Position numbers and translations under genes: made by a program. The notes below the pieces were generated by a model. That model did not search any database. It saw nothing but the letters and a program-made list of their open reading frames with translations, and was not told the origin of the DNA. Of a DNA stretch of 64,000 nt, positions 18,111-27,700 are shown piece after piece (positions within the stretch are counted from its first letter, which is position 1; every line of letters begins with the position of its first letter). The stretch is taken from positions 2,108,001-2,172,000 of the forward strand of contig NZ_CP029192.1 in assembly GCF_008642315.1 (NCBI RefSeq), in the 5' to 3' direction. This stretch comes from Streptomyces venezuelae (GTDB lineage Bacteria; Actinomycetota; Actinomycetes; Streptomycetales; Streptomycetaceae).

Positions 18111-18797
18111 GTGTCGGATACACGTATCTCGGTGGCCGTGCACGCCACCGACCCCCTCAGCAGAGCCGGGGTCATCAGCCACCTACGGCACCAGCCCACC
18201 GTGGAACTGGTGGACAGGGCCACAGACGGCTCGACCCCCGCACCGCCCGGTACGACGAAGGACGCCCCGCAGGAACGCGTCGCCGTCATGCTCGTCGACC
18301 GGCTCGACGACCCGGCGGGCAGCGAACTGCGCCGCCTCGCCCGGTCCACGGAACAGCGCGTCGTCCTCATCGCCAGCGAGCTGCGCGAGCCCGAACTGCT
18401 CGCCGTCGTCGAGTACGGCGTGCGGGCCATCCTCTGGCGCCACCAGGCCACCCCGCAGAAGCTGCTGCGGGCCGTGCACAGCGCGGCACGCGGCGAGGGC
18501 GAGCTGCCGCCCGACCTCATCAACCGGCTCATGACCCAGCTGGGCCGCCTCCGGCTCTCCGCGCTCGACGGCACGCCGTCCGCCGCCGGCGCCCTCGTGC
18601 CGACGCTGGGCATGGCGCCCCGCGAGGTGGACGTGGTACGGCTGATCGCGGAGGGGCTCGACACCAAGCAGATATCGGAGAAACTCGCCTACTCCGAACG
18701 CACCGTCAAGAACGTTCTGCACGCGCTGATGACGCGCCTGCAGCTGCAGAACCGCGCGCATGCCGTCGCGTACGCGCTGCGGGAGGGGTACATCTAA
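18111..18797 (+). CDS. LuxR-type (NarL/FixJ-like) DNA-binding regulator at the CIS cluster
   Basis: A 228-residue protein with a degenerate receiver-like N-terminal half (about 1-125) and a C-terminal LuxR helix-turn-helix (about 160-225: MAPREVDVVRLIAEGLDTKQISEKLAYSERTVKNVL). The phosphoacceptor region is poorly conserved and no histidine kinase is adjacent, so phosphorylation is doubtful. GTG at 18111 is chosen because AGGGA lies upstream and conservation begins there. It is the first plus-strand gene of the injection-system locus, so it probably regulates that cluster; this is inferred from position. Confidence 0.85.
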   Translation: MSDTRISVAVHATDPLSRAGVISHLRHQPTVELVDRATDGSTPAPPGTTKDAPQERVAVMLVDRLDDPAGSELRRLARSTEQRVVLIASELREPELLAVVEYGVRAILWRHQATPQKLLRAVHSAARGEGELPPDLINRLMTQLGRLRLSALDGTPSAAGALVPTLGMAPREVDVVRLIAEGLDTKQISEKLAYSERTVKNVLHALMTRLQLQNRAHAVAYALREGYI

Positions 18798-18858
18798 TGC
18801 GGCGACAGCCGATGCGGCGACCGGACCGGTTCTCCCTCTACATACGGGGAGCGCGGGC

Positions 18859-19503
18859 GTGATCCACGAAGTCGACGAGGCGCTGCGCGCACTGCTGCGC
18901 GAGGCGCTTCCGGAGGGGACCGGCGAGGTCGTCTTCGAAGCACCGACCCGCGACTGGGCGGCGAGACGCAACGCGCCCACGCTCAACTCGTATCTGTACG
19001 ACATCCGCGAGGACGTCGCCCGCCGCGAACGCGGCGCCTACGCGGAGCGGGGGCCGGACGGCATCGTCCTGCGCAGGCGGCAGCCGCCCCGCTGGTTCCG
19101 GCTCTCCTACCTGCTCACCGCCTGGACCAACCGCCCCGAGGACGAGCACAGGCTGCTCTCCGCGGCCCTCGGCACGCTCCTCGGGCACGAACTGCTGCCG
19201 CCGGAGCGCCTGCCGGACGCGCTCGCCGCGCTGCGCGCCACGCTGCCGCTGTCCGTCGCCGTGCCGCCGCCCGAGTCGCGCTCCATCGCCGACATCTGGT
19301 CGGCGCTCGGCGGTGAGCTCAAGCCGTCCCTGGACGTCGTGATCACCGTGCCGTTCCCGGTCTCGCCCACCTACGACGTGGCACCCCCGGTCACCGAGGG
19401 CGCGGTCGTCGGTGTCCGCGGCCTCGACGGGGAACCGGCCGACTCCCGGCCCCGGATGATGCGCAAGCGGCGCGACGACAACGGGGCGGAGGCGGACCGG
19501 TGA
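18859..19503 (+). CDS. CIS cap/tail-terminator-like protein (Pvc16/DUF4255 family)
   Basis: A 214-residue protein resembling the Pvc16 N-terminal domain family (formerly DUF4255), with the conserved NSYLYDIRED, RRQPPRWFRLSYLLTAWT and LSAALGTLLGHELL blocks. In Afp/PVC-like particles this protein caps the distal end of the tube and sheath. GTG at 18859 is preceded by GGGGAG at a suitable distance. The stop overlaps the start of the AAA ATPase gene (GTGA), coupling the two. Presence at the cluster start, far from the baseplate genes, matches other Streptomyces CIS loci. Confidence 0.85.
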   Translation: MIHEVDEALRALLREALPEGTGEVVFEAPTRDWAARRNAPTLNSYLYDIREDVARRERGAYAERGPDGIVLRRRQPPRWFRLSYLLTAWTNRPEDEHRLLSAALGTLLGHELLPPERLPDALAALRATLPLSVAVPPPESRSIADIWSALGGELKPSLDVVITVPFPVSPTYDVAPPVTEGAVVGVRGLDGEPADSRPRMMRKRRDDNGAEADR

Positions 19504-21584
19504 GCCCGCAGAACGCCATGGTCGCTCGGCTCGAGGCGTTGCGCGAACGCGTCGCCGAGCTGGTCGAGCTGCGCGCCGCCGACGACCCCACGGCCGCGGA
19601 TCCGCTCCGCGGGATGTACGTGACGCCCGAGACGGCACTCCGGCTCGCGACGGCTCCGCTGCCGTCGGCGCAGGCCGCGGGGGATATGGCGGGCGGCGTG
19701 GACGCGGAGGGCGGGGCTCCCGACGAGGGCCCCGACGCACTCGACTCGCTCGCCGGGGAGTTCGGGCTCAGCGTGCTCGACCGGCACATCCTGCTCGCCG
19801 CCCTCGCCCCCGACGTCGACCGCCGCTTCGAGCCGCTGTACGGCTACCTCAACGACGACGTCGGCCGCCGGCGCGCCACCGTCACGCTGGCGCTCGACCT
19901 CGCGGGCACGGGGCCGCACGAGCCGCTCGCCCGCCGCCGCTTCCACCCCCGGTCACCGCTGCGTGCCGGCGGGCTCATCGTCGTGGAGGAGGAGGACAGG
20001 CCGCTGCCGGGGCGGGCACTGCGCGTGCCCGAGCGGGTGGTGGCGCAGCTTCTCGGCGACGACGCGCTCGACCCTGAACTGGTCGACTGTGACGTGGAGT
20101 TGCTGGACACCGAGCGGGCCGGGGACGCCGAGCGGACCGAGGGCACCGGGACCACCGGGGACGCCGCCTGCTCCGCGCACCCGCTCGCCGCCCGCGTCGC
20201 CGCCCTCGCCGCCGAGCGGCCGCTCCGCGTGCATCTGCGCGAGCGCAGGGAGGGCACCGCCGCGGGGCCCGTGGCGGACGCGCTGCGGGCGACCGGGCTG
20301 CCGGTGCTGCGGTACCGGCCGTCGGGCGCGTCGGGTCCGGCGGGCGACGCCGCGGCGGTCGCGCTGGTCCGTGAGGCGCGGCTGCGGCGCGCAGCCCTCG
20401 TCGTGGGGCCGCTGCCCGCCGAACCCGGGCCCCTGATGCGCTCCCTGCTGACCGGCGACGTGCCGGTGGTGTTCTTCGGCAGTGAGCCCTACGACCCGGG
20501 GTGGGCGCCCGACGCCGGGCTGCTCGTGCTCGACGCACCGCAGGACGCCGTCGACGCGGCCCGTACGTGGCAGACCGAACTCGCCAGGCACTCCCCCGCG
20601 TACGAGCCGGACTTCGACCTCGGCGAGGCCGTCGCGCCGTACCGGCTCAGCGGGACGCAGATCCGTCGCGCCGCACGGGACGCCGCCGAACTGGCCGCGT
20701 TCGACGGGACCGCGCCGACCGTGACGCACCTGCAGCGCAGCGCCCGGCTCCAGTCCGCGCCGCTGCTCGACAAGCACGCCCGGCGGATCAGACCCCAGGT
20801 CGGCTTCGCGGACCTCGTGCTCCCCGACGAGCCCCTGGCCATGCTCAACGAGCTGACGCTGCGCGCACGCCACCGCGACAAGGTGCTCGGCGAGTGGCGG
20901 CTGCGCACGGGCGGCGGGCGCGGGCGCGGCGTCATCGCGCTGTTCGCCGGGGACTCCGGCACCGGCAAGACGCTGTCGGCGGAGGTCGTGGCCGGGGAAC
21001 TGGGCCTCGACCTCTATGTGGTGGACCTGTCGGCGGTGGTCGACAAGTACATCGGCGAGACGGAGAAGAACCTGGAGCGGATCTTCGTGGAGGCCGACCG
21101 CACCGACTCGGTGCTGCTCTTCGACGAGGCCGACGCGGTCTTCGGCAAGCGCTCGGAGGTCAAGAGCTCGCACGACCGGTACGCCAACCTGGAGAGCGCG
21201 TACCTGTTGCAGCGCCTGGAGGCGTTCGACGGGATCGCGGTGCTGACCACGAACCTGCGGGCCAATATCGACGACGCGTTCACGCGCCGCCTCGACCTGG
21301 TGGTCGACTTCCCGTTCCCGGACGTCGAGCAGCGGCTCGCCCTGTGGCGCACGTGTCTGACGGGCACACCCTGCGCCGAGGACCTGGACGAGGAACTCGC
21401 CGCCTGCGCGAAGGAGTTCGAGCTGTCGGGCGGCGCGATCCGGTCGGCCGCCGTGACCGCCGCGTATCAGGCGGCGGGCCACGGCGGCCCGGTGTCCGGT
21501 GCGGACGTCCGGGCCGGTGCCCGGCGCGAGTACCGCAAGATGGGCCGCCTCGAACCGGGGACGTCACTGCCCTGGCAACGCTGA
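19500..21584 (+). CDS. CIS-associated AAA+ ATPase (Afp15/Cis15-like)
   Basis: A 694-residue protein. The N-terminal two-thirds is an Ala/Leu-rich region typical of the Afp15-type ATPases; the AAA+ module occupies about 440-680 with Walker A GDSGTGKT (near 484), Walker B SVLLFDEADAVFGKR (near 540), sensor VLTTNLRANIDDAF and arginine-finger region RRLDLVVDFPFP. Such ATPases are needed for assembly of contractile injection particles. It is translationally coupled to the cap-like gene. It ends convergently with the lectin-tailed membrane protein gene, 28 bases away. Confidence 0.88.
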   Translation: MSPQNAMVARLEALRERVAELVELRAADDPTAADPLRGMYVTPETALRLATAPLPSAQAAGDMAGGVDAEGGAPDEGPDALDSLAGEFGLSVLDRHILLAALAPDVDRRFEPLYGYLNDDVGRRRATVTLALDLAGTGPHEPLARRRFHPRSPLRAGGLIVVEEEDRPLPGRALRVPERVVAQLLGDDALDPELVDCDVELLDTERAGDAERTEGTGTTGDAACSAHPLAARVAALAAERPLRVHLRERREGTAAGPVADALRATGLPVLRYRPSGASGPAGDAAAVALVREARLRRAALVVGPLPAEPGPLMRSLLTGDVPVVFFGSEPYDPGWAPDAGLLVLDAPQDAVDAARTWQTELARHSPAYEPDFDLGEAVAPYRLSGTQIRRAARDAAELAAFDGTAPTVTHLQRSARLQSAPLLDKHARRIRPQVGFADLVLPDEPLAMLNELTLRARHRDKVLGEWRLRTGGGRGRGVIALFAGDSGTGKTLSAEVVAGELGLDLYVVDLSAVVDKYIGETEKNLERIFVEADRTDSVLLFDEADAVFGKRSEVKSSHDRYANLESAYLLQRLEAFDGIAVLTTNLRANIDDAFTRRLDLVVDFPFPDVEQRLALWRTCLTGTPCAEDLDEELAACAKEFELSGGAIRSAAVTAAYQAAGHGGPVSGADVRAGARREYRKMGRLEPGTSLPWQR

Positions 21585-21612
21585 CCGCGTCGCCCCTCCC
21601 GGACTGGCCGGG

Positions 21613-22995
21613 TTACTCCGGCCAGTCCGAGATCGTCCAGCCCATGCTGTTGCCGTCGCCGCACTTCCACGTGATGGCGCTGGTGTCGTTCTGCATGTCG
21701 GTGAGGCACTCGCCGTTGTTGACGGCGACGATGTGGAACAGGCCGTTGGGCTGGCTCTCCAGCTTCCACTTCTGGTTGTCGGGCAGCCGGCCGCTCTTGA
21801 TGTTCTCCGGCGGCGCGTGGAAGATCTGCACGATGTTCGTGCCGACCTTCACGTCCATGACGGCGCCGGGAGCGTTCGCCGCCTCCAGGGAGTACGTGTC
21901 GGTCTCCGGGTAGTGGTGCAGGATCCACTTCTGGTTCTTGCCGAACTCGTCCGTCAGCTCCGGGTTCTGGCCGACGTACGTGCCGTCCGCCTTCGCACCC
22001 CGCTTGGTCTCCAGGTACCAGCCGCCGCCCTCCGCGCTGCGGATGGTGCGCAGCTTGGGCCCCTTCGGCTTGTCGTCCTTCGGCGCGCCGCCACCGCCCC
22101 CGCCGCCGGACTCCGGCGGCTTGGGCTCCTTCGGGGGCTCCTTCGGCTCCTCCTTCTCGGAGGGGCTCGCCGACGGGCTCGGCGCCTTCTTCATGCCGTC
22201 GCCCTGCGGCAGCTCCCGCTGCTCGCCCGGCTTCTCCTTGGCCTGCGTCGACATGGCCGGCTTGTGGTTGAACCACATCACGGCGAACGCGAGGCCCAGC
22301 GCGAACAGCACCGAGAACACGGCCATCGCCCAGCGCGGGATCACCGACGGCTGCACGTACGTGCCGCGCAGCTCCACCGGCTCCGGCACCCCGGCCCGCA
22401 GCACGGACACCGTGAAGGGGCGCTTGACGGTGCCGCCGACCCAGCTCACCGCGCCGGGCTTGATGCTGAGGTCGGCGAACGCGGCGCGTCCCGGCGCGAC
22501 CTGGACCGAGCCGGGCTCCGACTCGACCTCCAGCTCCTCGCCGTTCTCACGGCCCGAGAAGGACGCCGTGAGCTGCTGGTTGCCGAGGTTGTCGACGGCC
22601 ACGGACGCCTTGGCGCGCAGTCGGCCGCGTACGACCAGCGGGAGCAGCTCCGTGCGGAGTTCGGCGAACGGGCCGACCGTGATCTGCCCCTCGGCGACAT
22701 CCATGGTGTGCGGCGTCTCGCGGGGCTGCACGCGGACGCCGAACGGGGTCGGCCCCGCCTGCGCGTCGGAGGTGCGGGGCGGGGAGAACTCCACCTGGGC
22801 GGTGCCCTCGGCCCCCGGGTACAGCCGCAGGACGTCGGGCTGCACGCGGGCCCAGCCCGCCGTCGCGCCGACCACCTGGAGGCGGTACTCCTCGACGGTG
22901 TCGCCGGTGTTGCGCACGCGCAGCCGCACGCTCGCGGTGGAGCCGGGCTCGACGGAGGTCGCTGCGGGTTCGAGAGAGGTCCACATGCCGCTCAC
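21613..22995 (-). CDS. CIS-locus membrane protein with C-terminal ricin-type lectin-like domain
   Basis: A 460-residue protein. The N-terminal about 220 residues form two Ig-like beta-sandwich units (VEPGSTASVRLRVRNTGDTVEEYRL and VAPGRAAFADLSIKPG). One transmembrane helix (about 225-245, AVFSVLFALGLAFAVMWF) is followed by a charged Pro/Lys/Gly linker. Residues about 320-460 resemble a ricin-B-like beta-trefoil with repeated N-QKW-L motifs (KNQKWILHHY, DNQKWKLESQ). No signal peptide is seen, so the N-half is predicted inside and the lectin outside. It overlaps the upstream paralogue by 4 bases and sits on the opposite strand inside the CIS locus. Role unknown; cell-wall sensing or docking is an inference. 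Confidence 0.75.
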   Translation of the reverse strand: MSGMWTSLEPAATSVEPGSTASVRLRVRNTGDTVEEYRLQVVGATAGWARVQPDVLRLYPGAEGTAQVEFSPPRTSDAQAGPTPFGVRVQPRETPHTMDVAEGQITVGPFAELRTELLPLVVRGRLRAKASVAVDNLGNQQLTASFSGRENGEELEVESEPGSVQVAPGRAAFADLSIKPGAVSWVGGTVKRPFTVSVLRAGVPEPVELRGTYVQPSVIPRWAMAVFSVLFALGLAFAVMWFNHKPAMSTQAKEKPGEQRELPQGDGMKKAPSPSASPSEKEEPKEPPKEPKPPESGGGGGGGAPKDDKPKGPKLRTIRSAEGGGWYLETKRGAKADGTYVGQNPELTDEFGKNQKWILHHYPETDTYSLEAANAPGAVMDVKVGTNIVQIFHAPPENIKSGRLPDNQKWKLESQPNGLFHIVAVNNGECLTDMQNDTSAITWKCGDGNSMGWTISDWPE

Positions 22996-24635
22996 CGCCC
23001 CGTCACGCCGGGGTGGTGGACGCTGCCGCCGACGAGGGCGCGCAGGGTCGCGCTGTCAGCGGTGCCGGTCGCCGGAAGGCCGACGGAGGCCTGGTAATCC
23101 TTGATGTGAGCCGCCGTGTTGTCGTTGTAGCGGGCCGTGGTGGGTGCGCTACGGCCGTTCTTGAAGTAGGCGACGCCGTGCTCGGCGTACGCGCGGTCGC
23201 GGTCCAGGTCCTTGTCGCTGATGCCGGCCTGCGAGGCCCACCAGAACGCGGCCTGGAGCTGTACGACCTCCCAGCTGTCGGCGCCGGAGCGCACGGCGTC
23301 GGGCCGGATGCCCTGCGCCCACAGCGAGGTGAGGGTGGCACGGCCCAGCGTGCCCATGTCGTCCGTCTCGAAGATCTGAGCGGTGTTGTTGCCGGAGTTC
23401 TGGCCGGTGCGGACCACGGCCTTCTGGTAACAGATGAGTTTTGCCTCTGTGTTGGAGTCGATGACGCCGGGCGTCCAGTGGCCGGTCAGCGTGCAGGGAT
23501 TCTTCGAACCGAGGGCGGCGAGGCGCTGCTGGGCGTACTCGACGACGACGTCCCGCGCGTAGCCGCGACGCCAGGGCGGGCCGGTGCGCGCCTCGCCGCC
23601 ACCGTCCGACACCGTCTCCCCGCTGCTGCCGCCGCCACCGGCGCCGCCTCCGGTCGTGTCGGTACCGCCCGACGTACCGCCGTCGCCGGAGCCGCCACCA
23701 CTGGCTCCGCCTCCGCCGGTACCGCCCGGGCCCGAGTCCGCGTCGCCGCGGCCGCCGCCGTCCGCCTTCCCCTTCGGAGGCGTCGGAGCGGCGTCCAGCG
23801 TGTCCTTCTCGCCGCCCTGCGGGACGGCGGCGGGTGCGGCGACCGCCTGGTTCTCGCGCGCCGACCCGTCGAAGTCGGGCGCGTACGTCAGCCACGCCAC
23901 GACGGACGCGACGGCGAGCGCCGCGAGCACGCCGCCGACGGCGAGCAGCCCGCGGGGCAGGACCGGGCGCTGGTCGAAGCTGCCGGGCAGCTCCTGGCCC
24001 CGCTCGTCGCCGGAGCGGCGCACGGAGACGGTGAGCGGGTGCGTCTGCCCGGAACCGGTCCACAGCACCTGCTGCGGGCGGATGGTCAGGTTCGCGAACG
24101 CGGCGCGGCCCGGCGCCACTTGGACGGCGGACGGGTCGACCTCGAAGGCGAGGCGGCCGGCGTCGTCGCGGAGAGTGAGGGCCACCGTCAGCGGGGTGTT
24201 GCCGAGGTTGTCCACGGCGACCGAGGCCCGGCCGCGGAAGCGTCCGACGACGGTGGGCGGGAGCAGTTCGGCGCGGATCTCCGAGAACGGAGCGACCGTG
24301 ACCTGACCCTCGACCACGTCACGGGCCTCGGGGTTCTCCCGGGGCTCGACGCGGATGCCGAACGGCGTGGGTCCCGCGGCCGTGTCGGGCGAGCGGGGCG
24401 GTGCGAAGGAGATCTCGGCGGTGCCCTCGCTGCCGGGGTAGAGCCGCAGCACGTCCGGCTCGACGCGGGACCATCCGGCGGCCGCGCCGACGACTCCGAG
24501 GCGGTACTCCTCGACGGTGTCTCCCGTGTTGCGTACGCGAAGCCGCACGGTCGCCCGGCCACCGGGGTCAACGGTCACCGCGGCCGGGTCAAGGGAGTTC
24601 CACCACGTCATACGGGCACGGTAGAGCGCACCCAC
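22992..24635 (-). CDS. CIS-locus membrane protein with peptidoglycan-binding-type C-terminus
   Basis: A 547-residue paralogue of the next gene. It shares the N-terminal twin beta-sandwich region (VDPGGRATVRLRVRNTGDTVEEYRL, VAPGRAAFANLTIRP) and one transmembrane helix (about 230-250), followed by a Gly/Ser-rich linker. Its C-terminal about 200 residues carry two units like PG_binding_1 domains (VIDSNTEAKLICYQKAV and IKDYQASVGLPATGTADSATLRALVGG). The GTG start at 24635 is supported by AAGGAGG five bases upstream, whereas ATG at 24611 has no such site. It is coupled (ATGA) to the lectin-tailed gene. The pair looks like two envelope-facing variants on one intracellular adapter; function unproven. 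Confidence 0.78.
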   Translation of the reverse strand: MGALYRARMTWWNSLDPAAVTVDPGGRATVRLRVRNTGDTVEEYRLGVVGAAAGWSRVEPDVLRLYPGSEGTAEISFAPPRSPDTAAGPTPFGIRVEPRENPEARDVVEGQVTVAPFSEIRAELLPPTVVGRFRGRASVAVDNLGNTPLTVALTLRDDAGRLAFEVDPSAVQVAPGRAAFANLTIRPQQVLWTGSGQTHPLTVSVRRSGDERGQELPGSFDQRPVLPRGLLAVGGVLAALAVASVVAWLTYAPDFDGSARENQAVAAPAAVPQGGEKDTLDAAPTPPKGKADGGGRGDADSGPGGTGGGGASGGGSGDGGTSGGTDTTGGGAGGGGSSGETVSDGGGEARTGPPWRRGYARDVVVEYAQQRLAALGSKNPCTLTGHWTPGVIDSNTEAKLICYQKAVVRTGQNSGNNTAQIFETDDMGTLGRATLTSLWAQGIRPDAVRSGADSWEVVQLQAAFWWASQAGISDKDLDRDRAYAEHGVAYFKNGRSAPTTARYNDNTAAHIKDYQASVGLPATGTADSATLRALVGGSVHHPGVTGR

Positions 24636-24728
24636 GGGTCCCTCCTTGTACGAAAGGGCGACGTCAAGGGCAGGCCCCGCTGCCCTTGCGGACGGCCCCT
24701 CCGAGGCGCACCCACCGCGGGCGGGCCC

Positions 24729-27700
24729 TCAGCCGTACGCGGAGAGCACAGGGCCGTGCATCGCCGCGCGCGGAGGCCACTTGGCGAGGAGAGCGGCGAT
24801 CTCGTCGGCCTCCAGGGCGCCGCGCCGCTCCATGACGCGGTGCGCGATCCGCAGGGCGGCCCTGGCCCGCTCCGGGTCGCCGAGGGCGAGCAGCGCCCGC
24901 CCGCGTGCGGCCATCGCCAGCGCGTGGCAGAACGCGTCGCCCAGTTCTCCCTCGACGGCGAGCGCCGCGTCCGCGCAGCGCACGGCCGCGCCGGGTCTGC
25001 CCTGCTCCAGCTCGCAGTACGCGAGCCGCGCCCAACACAGGGCCTCCCAGCGGGGGTTGCGCGCCCTGCGGTGCAGCCGCTGCGCCTCCCGGAGCTGCTC
25101 CGCCGCCGCGACCGCCCCGCCGCCCGCGAGCAGCGCACAGCCCGCCTGGTAGAGGACGTGCGCGAGCGTGTGCGTGCTGCCCGAGCGCCGGGCCTGCCGC
25201 ACGGCCTCGTCGATCGCCGTGTCCGCCGCGGGGCGCCTGCCCAGGGCTACGTACGCGCGGGCCATGTGCGACAGGATCCGGATCCGGTCGTCGTGCCCGC
25301 CGAGCGCGCCGAATCTGGCGTACGCCAGGCGCAGTTGCTCCAGAGCCGTCGCGAACCGGCCGGTGCCCATGAGGACGATGGCCAGCTCGTGGCTGCCCTC
25401 CGCGCCGACGAGGAGGTCCCCGCATCCGGCGGCGAGGTGCAGACTCTCGCGGAGCGCGCGCTCGGCGCGGCCGTAGGTCTCGGTGCCGTAGTGCGGGGCG
25501 CCGAGCAGCCGCAGGGCGCGGCCCGCCGACCGGTCGTCGCCGTGCCGGCGGGCGGTGCGCAGGGCCAGTTCGGCGAGCGGCTCCAGGTCGCGGTGGCGCG
25601 CGGTGCCCGCGACGAGGTGGGACCAGCCGGTGAGGAGATCGACGACGGGACGAAGGCCGGGCGGGCCGGTTTCGCCGACCGCGCCGGAGCCGGACCTGTC
25701 ACCCGCTTCACCCACCTCACCTGCCTCACCTGCCTCACCCGTCTCGTCCGGGAGGTGACGCAGGGCGTTCTCCGCCGCGTCGCACAGCCGGGAGTGCGCG
25801 ACGACCAGCCAGTCGTGCGCGGCGGCCTCGTCGGGCAGCGCCTTGCCCGCGGACGCGGGCCGGTGCAGCAGCTCGGGCAGCACGCTGTGCGGCTTCGTGC
25901 GGCGGATCGCGGTGATGACGGTGGCCAGGACGTAGTCGAGGAAGCGCAGCCGCGCGGCGGCACGTTCCGCCGCGGTCTCGCGCAGTTCGCACTGGCGGCG
26001 CGCGAAGAGCCGTACCAGGTCGTGGAAGCGGTAGCGGTCCTCGCCGTGCAGCTCCATGAGCCCCGCGTCGACCAACCGCTCCACGGCCTGCTCCGCCTCC
26101 TCTTCGTCGACGCCGAGCAGGGCGCCGGCGGCACCGCGGCAGAACGACGGCATGTAGCAGAGCGAGACCATGCGGAAGGCGCGGGCGAGGCCCGGCTCCA
26201 GGGCCTCGTACCCGAGCCGGAAGGTGGCCTCGACGCCCAGGTCGTCCACCCGCAGCTCGTCCAGCCTGCGGCGCTCGTCGCGCAGCCGCGCCACCAGGTC
26301 GGCCATGGGGCGTCCCGGCCGTGCGGCCAGGCGGGCGGCGGCGATACGGACGGCGAGGGGCAACCCGCCGCAGACCGCGACGAGTTCACGTGCGGCGTCC
26401 CGCTCGGCGGCCACGCGCTCGGCGCCGAGCATGGCGTTGAGCAGACCGAGCGCCTGCGGCTCGTCCATAGTCTCGACGTCGACGAGGCGCGCACCGGGCA
26501 GGGTGATGGTCCGCGAACGGCTGGTCACCAGGACCGCGCAGCCGGGCGCGCCGGGCAGCAGAGGCCGCACCTGCGCGGTGTCGCGCGCGTTGTCGAGGAA
26601 CACGAGAACGCGCCGTCCGGCGAGGAGCGAACGGTACAGGGCGGTCTGCTGGTCGAGCCCGTCGGGCACGGCGCTCTCGGGGATGCCGAGCGCGCGCAGG
26701 AACCCGGTGAGCGCGCTGCCGCTGTCCACGCCGTGGACGGCGTCGGCGCCACGCAGGTCGACGTACAGCTGCCCGTCGGGGAACTCGTCCCGTAAGGCGT
26801 GGGCGACGTGCACGGCGAGCGCGGTCTTGCCGACGCCACCGAGCCCGGTGAGCGTGGCCACGGCCATCGCACTCCCGGAGACGGCGGCCCGCAAGGTCTC
26901 GGTGAGCACCCGCGCCTCGGCCTCCCGCCCCGCGAAGTCGGGCACGTCGGGAAGGAGCTGAGCGGGGGTGAGGGGAACGGCGGAGGCACGCACGGAACTG
27001 CTCGCCGTTCCCGGCAGGGGGGTTGGGGCGCTGAGGGGGAGGGGTCGGGCGAGGAGGTCGACGGGGGTGGTGCGGGGTGGGGACGTGGGTGGGGGTGGGG
27101 GTGTGGCGGCGGGTGCGGGGGTGGGCGTGAGGGCGGGTGCGGGGGCGGGCGTGACGGCGGATGCGGGGGCGATGGCTGGCGCAGGGGCGGGCGTGACGGC
27201 GGATGCGGGGGCGGAGGCTGCTGCGGGTGCGACGGCGGGCGCAGGGGCGGGCGTGACGGCGGGTACGGGCGCGGGCGTGGGGGCGGGTGCGGGTGCGACG
27301 GCAGGCGCAGGGGCAGGCGGGAGGGCGGATACGGGTGCGGCGCCAGGCGCAGGTGCAGACGTGACGGCAGGTGCGGGTGCGGGCGTCACCGCGGGTATGT
27401 GGGCGAGGGGCTGGGTGGACGCCGTACCAGGCACGGCACCGCCCAGCACGCCCTCCACCGGCCGCCCGGACATCTCACCCGAAGCCGTGCCGGCCACCGG
27501 ACCGGCCACCGAACCGTTGGGGGGCAGGGGCGCGCCCCGGAGCAGGGAGGCGTGGAGCGTGGTGAGGTCCTTGCCCGGGTCCACGCCCAGTTCCGTGGCC
27601 AGCGTGCGGCGCGTCGTCTCGTATGCCGCCAGCGCGTCCGCCCGGCGGCCGCCCCGGTGCAGGGCCAGCATGAGCAGGGCTTGGGCGCGTTCGCGCAGGG

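Noticed and set aside
23013..26795. 1260-codon plus-strand open frame opposite the peptidoglycan-binding protein and SARP genes
   Set aside because: Antisense of two genes with clear domains; composition is that of a shadow frame.
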